From: Rugalucina vietnamica | Lineage: Eukaryota > Mollusca > Bivalvia > Lucinida > Lucinidae | Assembly: GCA_964017185.1 (NCBI GenBank) | Contig: OZ024873.1 | Span: forward strand, 51,260,760-51,324,759 | DNA length: 64,000 nt | Direction: 5' to 3' | Part shown: positions 25,740 to 37,100 of the stretch, in pieces | Layout: the number at the start of each line of letters is the position of its first letter | Numbering within the stretch: the first letter of the stretch is position 1 | Notes under the pieces: model-generated | What the model saw: the letters and a program-made list of their open reading frames with translations, nothing else | Told to the model about the DNA's origin: nothing | Database searches by the model: none | Program-made: the position numbers and the translations under genes

Positions 25740-25915
25740 CGTTTCACTCCACAAACTGGCTTCATATTGAGGTTAAGATATGTTATACCAGTTTATGATA
25801 TGTTCTTTTTATAAGTGCCTGATTGTCATTTTAGGTTGTTCGAACATCGGTTTGGGAGTGGGACTTTCGTTCTGAAAGTGCCATTTCCTGATCGTTGCAT
25901 ACTCAATTTAGCTTT
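25740..25915 (-). mobile_element. Family C fragment, old
   Basis: Diverged reverse copy with TGCCTGATTGTCATTTTAGG, then GGTTTGGGAGTGGGACTTTC and CCATTTCCTGATCGTTGC. Confidence 0.5.
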
Positions 25916-26956
25916 GATTTGTCGAGTGGTTTCTGGCTATTAAATGTTTGAACGTTTTAGACGAACACGACGCCGGCGGTAAATGGATGGACGGACAGAC
26001 GGGAGGACGGGCTCCAGAACATGGGGCTAGTATAACTGTGTGCCACACGACTAAGGTGAGCTTACAAACCTCAGAATAAACAGACTAAAATTACGGCGTA
26101 TTCAGTCAATGTATAAATTTGATTCTCAAATTCTTGATTCATTACAGTACAATATTAGCGCTCTATATGTGCCATTTATTCATGTTGATTGTTTTCCTTT
26201 CATTCGTTTTTCTTCATCATTTATTATTAGTATCATTGGTCAATGCTTTCATTCTACACCATTGTTCTTGTTGAATTAGTCATTGGTCATTGCTTAAATT
26301 ATACAGCATGTTTAATATAGCATCAGTAGTTGATCATTGCTTAAATTGAGTCCTCCGTCAAACCACCCATCATTAATATTCATTTTATATTGACCATTCA
26401 AATCTGCACATTAGCTAACGGTCAATGACGGTTAGACAACACGTGGGTTAGACAAACAAACCAACACGTGCTTTTTACAGGTAAATATAGGTGCAAAAAC
26501 ACAATGTTTGTCTAAGGAAATAGAGGTGGACGTGGCTATACCTTGCTGGCGGAGGAGTCAATTGTACATCATGTATCACTTGTACAGACTGGTCATGCTT
26601 TAATTCTACAGCACTATAGAATTAGCCATTGGACATTGCTTTTTGTACAGTAGTATTCCTATAGCATCGGTAATTGGTCATTGCATTAATTCCACACAAC
26701 GGTTCATATTACATCAGCTTTTTGGCCATTGCTTCAATCTTACAGCATGATACCTTAAACATCAGTCATTGGTCATTGTTTAAGTTCTAAACCGTTGTTC
26801 GTATTGTATTGGTAATTGGTTATTTCTTTATTTCGACAGTATGATTCTTATTGCACTAGTGACTGGACATTACTTAAATTCTGCAGCAACTTTCGAATAA
26901 CATTCAGTAGTTGGGTCATTGCTTAAAATCAACAGCAACTTTCAAATTGCATCAGT

Positions 26957-27234
26957 CATTACGAAAACACGCCCGTGCACTATAGAGATTTTTTTTGGTT
27001 GCGAAAATCTAAAATTTCATTATATTTTTTTTTATATTTTTCTTATTTTTGCTCAAAAACATTGATTGTGGGTACACGTTAGAACCGCCTCGGCGAGGTG
27101 GTTCTATTGAGTACCCACAATCTATGTTTTGGAGCAAAAATAAGAAAAATAGGTATACCCCTGCGTACCCAAGTTTTACTATATAAAAGTGGGGTTTAAG
27201 GGGGTATACATTACACGGACATGTTTTCCTGATG
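26957..27234. mobile_element. Family B element in minisatellite
   Basis: Full copy with central hairpin, inserted in the CATTGGTCATTGCTT array. Confidence 0.85.
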
Positions 27235-27352
27235 AATTGGTCATTGTTTTAATTCTTCACAATGGGCCATCGGTTATCACTTAACTTTTATTGCATGTCC
27301 CTATAGCATCAGTCATTGGTCATTGCTTTAGTTTTACACCATTTTCTTATTG

Positions 27353-27638
27353 CATTACGAAAACTTGCCCATGTAATATATGGATTTTTTTTTTTTTTTT
27401 CAGTAGCAAAAATTGAAAATTTCATCAGAAAATTTTCGATATTTTTCTTATTTTTGCTCAAAACATAGATTGTGGGTACACGTTAGAACCGCCTCGCCGA
27501 GGCGGTTCTAACGAGTACCCACAATCCATGTTTTAGAGCAAAAATAAGAAAAATAGGTATACTCTTGCATACCCCAGTTTTACTATATAAAAGTGGGGTT
27601 TAAGGGGGTATTCATTGCACGGACATGTTTTTGTGATG
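27353..27638. mobile_element. Family B element in minisatellite
   Basis: Second full copy in the same array, same orientation, 118 bases from the first. Confidence 0.85.
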
Positions 27639-28829
27639 TTGTTGTTTTTTGTTGTTTTTTCTTTTTCCTTTATTTTGACAGCATGGTCCCTTTGGCCATT
27701 GCATTAATTCTACAGAATAGTTGAATAGTTCTTGTTACATCGGTAATTGGCCATTGCTTAAATTCTACACAACGGTTCTTATTGCTCCAAACATTGTTCA
27801 TTACTCAAAACTCCAAACCATTGTTCGTATTGTATTGGTCATTTCTTTATTTTGATAGCATGGTTCTTGCATTAGTTATTTGTCATGTCTTAAATTCTAC
27901 ACAATAGTTCTTATTGCATCCGCTATTCGGCCATTGCTTACATTGTACAGATCAGTGTATATTGTAGTGGCAAATGGCGGTTGCTCTATTATCAGTCGGT
28001 GACACTATGTGTTATATATTGAGAGGAACTAAAGTCCTAGTGTGTGATAATGGTTTTTCGCAGATATTTTACAGCTGTCCAAATGTAGAAGAAATATTTT
28101 CTTGGCACAATTAAGCATCTAGTTTGTCGCAAAATATACAGCAAAAATTTTGAAAATCGGTTGACAAATAAAAAAAGTTCTGGTCAAAAACATTTTTGAA
28201 TAGGGATTCGTGTACAAAAAGCTCATGGAGGGGAGGTAAATATTTTCCCGCAAAATTTTTAATTTCTAACTTTTTGATTATGATTGCACAAAATTATTAT
28301 AAATTGACACAAATGAGACATAATATTTTATGATGACGTAAAAATTTTCGAAAAATATGCATTTTCACGATCATCGATTATCTCCCTTGACAATGCATAA
28401 TAACTATGCAAAATTCATTTTGGCCATAAAAATTCTATTTGTTCACCGATTTTCAAAATTTTTGCAGGTCTTATTAGGACAAACTAAGATCAAGATTTTG
28501 ACTTGAAAATATTTTTTCTGTCGTCCCCCATACAAAAATTTTCTTCGAAAAACCATTATCCGAGGCAAGTTTTTAGACTTTAGAATCTTACGTTTTAGTT
28601 TTTACAATATTAGTTCAGCCAGGATATATGTGTTATTATAGTTAAAGTGATCTTTCGAATCATTGAGTGCATAGAACACCTCGATGTTTTCATGGTACAA
28701 ACTTAGTTTCTAGTAGAGTTTACTTTTATTTATGTTAGTCAAGGGGTTCTTTTTTCCACTTGTGGACGATCATTGATTTTCAGACCATTTTTCACAGAAC
28801 ACCGTACAGTATAAGCAGACCTTACTTTT

Positions 28830-28992
28830 TGTTGCGGGTCAATCAATTTCTACCCATTACCTCAGGGGTTGTGGAAATGTGACTTGCCTAAGGCCACAAC
28901 ATTAAGAAACCCACCTGAGGTTAGAACCAAGAACCCCAGGCCGACAGTCGTAGGCCGACTGTAGGCCTTACCACTGAACCAGTCAACTCCAA
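28830..28992 (-). mobile_element. CORE-type SINE with tRNA head
   Basis: On the minus strand: an A box (TGGTTCAGTGG), a B box (GGTTCTAACC), then GCCTTAGGCAAGTCAC, which resembles the CORE segment shared by MIR-like SINEs (CCTTGGGCAAGTCAC). No clear tail or target duplication seen. Confidence 0.6.
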
Positions 28993-29600
28993 TTTGCAAA
29001 GATACCATACAATAAGTTCCGTATCTAGACAATATCTAAAGAACTCGACAACAATAAACATTTTAAACCTTTTATTATTCCCACATGACATCGCATAAAG
29101 CTTAATGAACATTCTGTAAGCTAGCAATAGTTTGGACACAGTCAACTTGGCTACACCAATAGGTTCCTACGTTACAACAGAGTCAAATGATGCATGTTGT
29201 CCAAACAATACATGTAGACACAGCATCAATAGTAAAGTGCTACTCTTAAATTATTGTAAACCATTGTTGCATATGGAAATTTATCCAAAATAATCATTGA
29301 TTTGCAATCGTCTGATACTAGCGTCTCTCCGTTCTTTGAACTTAAACAGTTTTCATTAACCGCCTCCAGGAGAGGTATTCAGTAGCTAAACTGACTATTT
29401 CTAAACTCAAGATTCAAACATACGATGCGTATTAAAACGAGCTCGGTTTTTCAGCATAATTTGAGGTTGACTGTACCCAAATAATATCTTAGATTTGAAA
29501 GTATTTTAAAGAGAACATGTTTTTCAACAGGAAACAACAACATAAAACAACAGCATGATAAACCCAAACTGGTGTCTGATATGCTAACGAAAGTTTGACA

Positions 29601-29835
29601 ATTATGAAAATTGGAGTGCACAGGGTTATATAGATGTTTTCTTATTTTGGATCCAAGACATAAATTGTGGTTACTTGTTAGAACCGTCTCGGCGAAGTGG
29701 CTCTTACGGTGTGGCCACAATCTATGTTGTTAGTTGAAATATAGAAAATATCAGAATAATTTCAATGAAACGTTCAATTTTACTGCTGAAAAGTCTCTGG
29801 TTATTATATGGTCAATTCTGTGTTGTAATTTATCA
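29601..29835. mobile_element. Family B element, diverged
   Basis: Central hairpin TTAGAACCGTCTCGGCGAAG and surrounding order are recognisable; ends decayed. Confidence 0.65.
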
Positions 29836-30178
29836 TGCTGTCATAGAAAACATATATCATGTATTGATGCGTCACATTATCTTGGCTTAAAGAAACAGTT
29901 AGTTTGATTTCCTGGTTACATCTTTTTAAGCACATCACGTCCTTTATTGATCTTAATTACAAGGAGTTCACGTGAAACATTTTGAGCAAAGTTGTGTTGT
30001 AATACTGATTGACTTATTCCAATGTCAATTTCATAGGTAACGGTTCAATAATGCCGAGCTATGGTGAAACAACAATTATAAAACAATAAAGAAAACGATT
30101 AAAAGTATATCCCACACTCTACGGCATAGACCCATGTCACAGATTTGCCGTGTGTTTTATGCATGGTTAATGACATAT

Positions 30179-30413
30179 GAGCCTGTGCATGAGAAAATCA
30201 ACAATTTGGGTTCTGACCATGTCCAACACAAACCAGCCTGTACAGTCACAGAAGATGGCTAGAGGCTCGAAATTTTGTATTTAAGTAGAAGAGGGATTGT
30301 ACTATCCGTGTAGCGAAAACAAAGGCGCTGATCAGCTTCGCGGTTACCGCGAAGCTGATCTGCGCCTTTGTTTTCGCCCAAGCATTTTGTTGGTTTTCTT
30401 ATGCAGTGGCTCA
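30179..30413. mobile_element. Family A element
   Basis: Full copy with diverged ends; TGAGCC...GGCTCA is flanked by TA on both sides, compatible with a TA target duplication. Confidence 0.8.
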
Positions 30414-30876
30414 TATATGTTCTATTCTCAAAAGAAATTATTTTTATTCATGGTTGTAACGGTAAATATGTGACGTTGATCTATACTGAAAGATGTCTGA
30501 TTATTGTCTGAATTAATAAGACAATACTTATGTTTATAGTCTGAATTATTAAGAAAATGCTGTCAAAATTCCAGATTTTTGTGAAACTTTAAAAATATAT
30601 AATGCAATACCTGCAATACAGGACAGTTCAAAAATGTAATAGCCTTGAAAAACGTATCGTTATTATTTAGTTTATTTCTTTATAATATGCGCAACCATTA
30701 AGTCAGACTACAATAAAACATGGTCATATAAGCAAAGTATATAAGAGTGCATTTGTTTTCATGAGCGCATGCTGCTGGTATAAAATCTGCAACTAACATT
30801 GCATCTAAGGAAAACAACTTAGCTTTTCATTCAGCTTAGCTGATCAATATCATTGAATTTAAACAACCGTGACCTT

Positions 30877-31156
30877 CATCACGAAAACATGTCCGTATAA
30901 TGTATACCCCCTTGAACTCCACTTTTGTATAGCAAAGCTGGGGTATGCAGGGGTAAACCTATTTTTCTTAGTTTTGCTCCAAAACATAGATTGTGGGTAT
31001 TCGTTAGAACCGCCTCGGCGAGGCGGTTCTAACGTGTACCCACAATCTATGTTTTGAGCAAAAAATATGAAAAATATCAAAATTTTTCAGTTGAAAATTT
31101 TCAATTTTTAAAGCTCAAAAAATATCTGTTTATTGCATGGGCAAGTTTTCGTAATG
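30877..31156. mobile_element. Family B element
   Basis: Full copy from CATCACGAAAACATGTCC to GTTTTCGTAATG with an intact central hairpin. Confidence 0.85.
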
Positions 31157-32123
31157 TTTAAGTCATTTGAATTTCAATTTAATTGTTTTGCAAATCTTTT
31201 TATTCGTTTTACAGGACTTATTTTCATAATTCATAAAACGTGTTAGTTTTTTTATATTAAGTCAATTACAATACGGGAGGTCAGATACACGACAAACAAA
31301 TGCACCATAAAAATGTTTACAATAATATATATGTAATTCAAAAACATTCAGTACCAAATGTACGTGTAAGATAATAAATAAAAGTTGCAAAGTTACTTTC
31401 ATTCACGATTAAGATTGCAATCTCGGGACAAACTTTCAAAACATAATTTATGATCAAAGCAAAAGCAGATGAGGAAACAACAATATTACACATTTCAAAG
31501 CATCTGCTTGCCCTCATTATAATAAATATTGATTTATTATTTTTATTACATTGCGTTCCACACCAAAATCATAAAGATACAAAATTTTGACTACCAAATA
31601 AAGCAAACATTAACATGGGAAATCTGAAGACAAGAAAACACTTTATTTATAGATAATTATATCATGTAGGACTTTTTCAAGAAAATGTTTTGCAATACAC
31701 ACATATAAATTTCAGTTATTGCTTTTACATTAACACTAACATTAAAACAAAAAATTAAAAAAAAACAACACTCTTTTGGCCTTGAATATAAAAAATGATA
31801 AATACTGTAGAATATGTTTGGTTTCATATCAAGAAAAAATCCTAATTAATCGTAATAATAAAACAAAAAGGGAAAAAGAGAAAAAATACTCCATCGTTAT
31901 CCAAATTCGTAAACCAAGTGACTAGCTATCTAGATTAAAATTTATAGTCTCTTTGCAATTGACAATTTTTCATCATAATTTTTTATTATAAGAGTTTTTG
32001 AGGTTCTACAAACTTAATGCTATAATCAAAAAGTCTGTTTTTGATATTGTGATAGAATTTGTATATGAAAGTTCTGTTCAATTAAATTTAGATGTAGTTG
32101 TAAGTGAATGTCAATGTCAATGG

Positions 32124-32124
<1 letters not shown>

Positions 32125-32206
<82 letters not shown>
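32125..32206. repeat. (TA)n microsatellite
   Basis: About 41 uninterrupted TA units; likely highly variable and cruciform-prone. Confidence 0.95.
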
Positions 32207-32209
<3 letters not shown>

Positions 32210-32689
32210 TTTTTAAAAGTTTAAAACATATTTGTACATTTCTCTAATACAAAGATTTAAACTAACAATTCTGATCAGCATAGCTATCCACATTGGGATT
32301 TAAGTACACCATTCATGATTCCAAAGGATAAGGTTGTGTTGGTGCTTACGTTTGGAACCATTTATTAATTTGTAAATGAGTCATGCATTCTACACCCGCC
32401 GTTCACTATTCAATATCTTTACTGATAATCTTTATATGTTTATACCATCAAAGTTCTAAACACAAATCAATCCATTGACGTAACTCAAAGTGTATTTAAA
32501 TCAGTGTCGGTCTATGTTTTATTTTCTCCCATCACAATAGCAAGACCATGCGTTAAAATATGCATCGTTTTAATGTTTAATTATGTAATCTTCATTTTAG
32601 ACACGATAAATAAGTATAATATGAATGAGACTTGCATTATTTCAAAATTGTATCTTATCCGTTTTGTTTATTCTCGCAATTCTCGAAAT

Positions 32690-32820
32690 TGTAGCGGTTT
32701 AGTCTGGCTTTCGTTGCCGGTTTACTGATGAGGATTCATTACCCGAAATTGCGCAATATAGCCCATACTGTCTCCCTTTGAGTGTTTTACCGCTTCCGAA
32801 GGATCAAACCATTATATTTT
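32690..32820 (-). repeat. Family D fragment
   Basis: TCTGGCTTTCGTTGCCGG, ATTACCCGAAATTGCGCAA and CTTCCGAAGGATCAAACC. Confidence 0.7.
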
Positions 32821-33413
32821 ATTGTTTAGCTTTACATTATTTTCATATGGAGACTGAAGTAGGGTCTCGATGTTAGAATCTTTGAAATTATAAGCTTGAA
32901 AAATATACCAAAATCAAGAACATCCAAATGATAAATCAGCAGCTATGGAATACATTTTACACAAATAACTAGTGAAGCAAGGACAAATTTAGATAAGGTG
33001 GACAGGAAAAAGGAGAACATGGACCTATTACTGTGATATTGTGCACATTTAACTCTCAAAAGTACATGTATTTTTCCAGTGATAACTTAATCAGAAAAAC
33101 GTAGGCTACAATGTTAGCTTTAAAAATCACGTGAGTATATATGCTACATGGCATTTGTCTTTTAATTGCGAATGAATGTGTATGAAACGCACGCCTTTAC
33201 AGTAACCATTTAGTATTTCAAATCAACCACGCATTATTCAGCAATTAAATTAATATTAAATATTTAACATCTGGTGTAAAATCGAAAAGAAACACGCTAC
33301 TAAAGAGCAATTTGAACTTAAATTTGCATTTTAATTTTGGATTTACATTTGCAAATTACATGTACCTTTTCAAGAGCAAAGTGTACACAGAGGGGATTTC
33401 AAACATAATGTTC

Positions 33414-34147
33414 TTATCTCTTGGGATATGGAGTAAAAACAGTTGTTTCCTCTACATCATCATCAGCAGTGGTTGTCTGAGCAGTGGAAGTTGTTGTAGA
33501 GTCGGACGTTGTTACCGATGCAGTGCTTGTTTCTGAGGCGGTTGTCGTTTCATCAGCAGTGGTTGTCTGAGCAGTGGAAGTTGTTGTAGATTCGGTCGTT
33601 GTTACCGCTGCAGTGCTTGTTTCTGAGGCGGTTGTCGTTTCATCAGCAGTGGTTGTCTGAGCAGTGGAAGTTGTTGTAGAGTCGGTCGTTGTTACCGATG
33701 CAGTGCTCGTTTCTGAGGCGGTTGTCGTTTCATCAGCAGTGGTTGTCTGAGCAGTGGAAGTTGTTGTAGAGTCGGTCGTTGTTACCGATGCAGTGCTTGT
33801 TTCTGAGGCGGTTGTCGTTTCATCAGCAGTGGTTGTCTGAGCAGTGGAAGTTGTTGTAGAGTCGGACGTTGTTACCGATGCAGTGCTTGTTTCTGAGGCG
33901 GTTGTCGTATCATCAGCAGAGGTGGTGTCACAGGCAATGGTTGTACTAGAAGGAGTTGTTGTTTCTGGGACAGTTGTTGTTTCTACGGTTTCTGTGGCAG
34001 TTGTTGGTTCTGCTGTAGAAGTTGTTTCTGTTGTTGGTAGTTCAGTATTTCGCGGACATGTCGACATTTCCGTACAGCTAAATGAACCAACGTGATCAAT
34101 GCACTGTTCCCCTGGGTGACATGAATTTGGAACGCAGTCATTAAGGC
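33414..34147 (-). CDS. Exon 23: partial EGF and Thr-rich mucin-like tail, stop
   Basis: Acceptor GGTTTTCAG; reads 244 codons to TAA at 33414. It begins with an EGF-like start ([15 protein letters not shown], then VGSFSC) whose last half is missing, followed by about 200 residues of Thr, Ser, Ala and Glu. Five copies of a 30-residue unit lie at 33461-33910 (90-base period). Dense O-glycosylation is expected. The protein ends VFTPYPKR with no membrane anchor. An ATTAAA hexamer on the minus strand at 33330-33335 is a possible polyadenylation signal. Confidence 0.8.
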
Positions 34148-37100
34148 CTGAAAACCAGAGGACAAATGGTCCTGTAAACGCTCACCTGACCTACATGTAG
34201 TTATCACTTTTTCGATGTAAAAGCCTATGTTTCCAAAATTAACCTTGCTGTAAAATAGATCAAGGTCATCCTAGGGTCATCATATGTACAAGCTATGATG
34301 GGCTGAAGTCCTAAATGCTACATACTGAGTTTCGTGAAAATTGGCCAGCCGGTTCTGGAGAAGAAGATTTTTGAGTGTTTTTTACCAGATATGGGCATGG
34401 CAGCCATCTTGGTCAGGTAACCCGGATTTCACGATCAGACTTTCATTCCCCCTACCCATGGATGCTCCACATAAAATTTCACTTTGATTGGCCACGGGGG
34501 TTCAGAGGTGAAAATGTTTGAAAAGTGTGTATGGACGACAGACCATGGCCATGGTTAAGAGATGACCTTGATCTAAATTAATCACAAACCTTCATTTAGT
34601 TGTTTGCATTTACCACTTTTCAGGTCTCAGGCTGCAATAGTTTTCAAAAAATCCATAGTATTTACTTTTTCCCATGTAAAAGCCTGTGTTTCCAAAATTG
34701 ACCTTGCTGTAAAATAGGTCAAGGTCATCCCAAGGTCATCATTTTATCAAACTATGATGGGCTGGAGTCATCGATGCTACATACCAAGTTTCGTGGAAAT
34801 CGGCCCACCGGTTCTGGACAAGAAAATTTTCGAGTGGTTTTACCATATATGGGCGTGGTGGCCATCTTGGTAATGTGACCTGGATTTCGCGATCAAACTT
34901 GAAATGCCGCTACCCAAGGAGGCTTTAATTAAAATTTCAACTTGATCGGCCAAGCGGTTTCAAAGAAGAAGATCTTTGAAATTGTTGACGATGACGGACG
35001 GACGACGGACTCAAGGGCACCTAACTCCGCAGTCCATGGTCAAATCTCGTGGAATTCTGAACTCAACCGAGATCTCATGGCTGTCCTTGTTACATGGAAG
35101 AATAAAACGATCTGATCAAAAATAACAAAGTTAATGCGTGGACACCATTTTCCCATTATAAGTCTATGGGGATTTTTTCAAACGCTCAAGGGCAGATAAC
35201 TCCGCGGCCCGTGGTCGGATCTGGCTGAATTTCAAACTCGTCCGAGCTCTTATGAATGTTGTTATTCCTTGCGAGAATGGAAAAGATCTAATTGAAAATA
35301 GCGGAGATAATGCGTGGACAACATTTTCTCCATACAAAGTCTATGGGGATTTTTTTCAAACGCTCAAGGGCAGATAACTCCGCGGCCCGTGGTCGGATCT
35401 GGCTGAATTTCGTACTCGTCCGAGATCTTATGTATGTTGTTTTTCCTTGCAAGTATGGAAAAGATCCAATTGAAAATAGCAAAGATAATGCGTGGACAAC
35501 ATTTTCTCCATACAAAGTCTATGGGGATTTTTTTCAAACGCTCAAGGGCAGATAACTCCGCAGCCCGTGGTCGGATCTGGCTGAATTTCGAACTCAACCG
35601 AGATCTTATGTATGTTATTGTTCCTTGCAAGTATGGAAAAGATCCAATTGAAAATAGCGCAGATAATGCGTGGACACGATTTTCCCATTATAAGTCTATG
35701 GGGATTTTTTTCAAACGCTCAAGGGCAGATAACTCCGCGGCCCGAGGTCGGATCTGGCTGAATTTCGAACTCATCCGAGCTCTTATGTAAGTTGTTGTTC
35801 CTTGCAAGTATGGAAAAGATCAAATTGAAAATGGCAAAGCCCCACCACAATGATGCCGCATATAAAGCTTGATTGTGATCGGCCAAATGGTCTCAGAGAT
35901 ATTCATCTTTGAAATTGTAGACGACGGACGGACGCCGGATCATGGTCATCCTATAAGCTCAGCTTGTGAGCCTTCGGCTTAGGTGAGCTAATAAGCAAAA
36001 ATAGTGGTGTTTGTGCATTTCTATTATTGAACATTCATGACACTCATACACTGTCACCTGGCACGTATTACGTGATTGTTTATATACAAAAAGTATATGA
36101 AAGGTGTATGTGTTGTTTTGCAGATTTAGAAACAATGTCTGTTCGATCAATTAAGTACCTGATTTAAACAACGCTTATAACTAACTTTATTTGATATATA
36201 CCGCATGTACACACTGTTTTTGTATTCCCGCTTGTGATGGAAGTAGACAATACTTTGAAGCTGACCTGTCTAGGTCTAAATAAAATTATAACGGAAACTA
36301 CATGTTATAATGATACCTACTCGGTTCTTCCATAAATTCAGGGCAGACTTCATCATCTTTCCGACTGCTTGTGCTGCTCCTGTTGGTGCTCCAGCTCCTT
36401 TTATGTCGCCTTTGACCTCTTCGATTTGTGTCTTTGTCTATAGCCAAACAAATATTTTGAATAAATTGATATTAAACCTTATCCTATAAATTGCTGTGTG
36501 TTAATATATTTACTTTCAAGAGGCGAGATCGGGAACTCTATATTTTTCTTTGCGGTGTGGAGCGAAATGGAGAGTTCAGGGAACGTCACAATCGTCACAA
36601 TAAAATAACTTTAGCTTATCCCAAACAAAGAGCAAAATAAATCTATAATGAGCATGCATTAATACTTGTTTCTAACGAAGAACATTCTTGAATGTCGCAT
36701 TTTGCAGATATCCTACCTTCACTGTTACTGCTTTCGCTGCTTTCGCTACTCGACTGGCTTTGGCTTTTACTTTCACTGCTTTTCGATTCTTTGCTTTCAT
36801 GTTGGCTGTCTAAAATAAATAAACTACTTCGTGGACTAGCTGATAGGTGTTTCTATGTTTGTACCAAAGTTTATACATTACTAAAAATATATATATTGAT
36901 TATGTTAAAATCTGTAAATCATCTTGATGATGCGTGTTGATCTTCTTACTTTTATTTAATATTCAATAATTGCTATCCTGTTGTTGTGGTTTATTTTTGT
37001 TTTTTCTAAACAATAATTGTGTATTCGAAATCAGGCCGTACATTTCAAACAGCCGGGAATTTTAATTTCAGCATGCTATTATAAGAAAAGAGCATTGTTT

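Larger units (their letters stand above)
26230..27955. repeat. Degenerate minisatellite, about 55-60 bp unit
   Basis: Repeats of CATTGGTCATTGCTTAAATT, a CTACAGCA stretch and GTTCTTATTGCATC over 1.2 kb of array, interrupted by two family B insertions and unrelated sequence at 26350-26580. Confidence 0.75.
31160..33400. other. Downstream flank of the EGF/lectin gene
   Basis: AT-rich, holding the TA microsatellite and a family D fragment. The 3' untranslated region should begin here at 33413 and run leftward; its end cannot be fixed. Confidence 0.5.

Noticed and set aside
33844-34095. Plus-strand frame rich in Val/Ser/Glu
   Set aside because: Antisense of the Thr-rich mucin exon; a repeat-driven artefact.
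35127-35835. CRISPR-like array
   Set aside because: Tandem 178-bp repeats without unique spacers in a eukaryotic intron.
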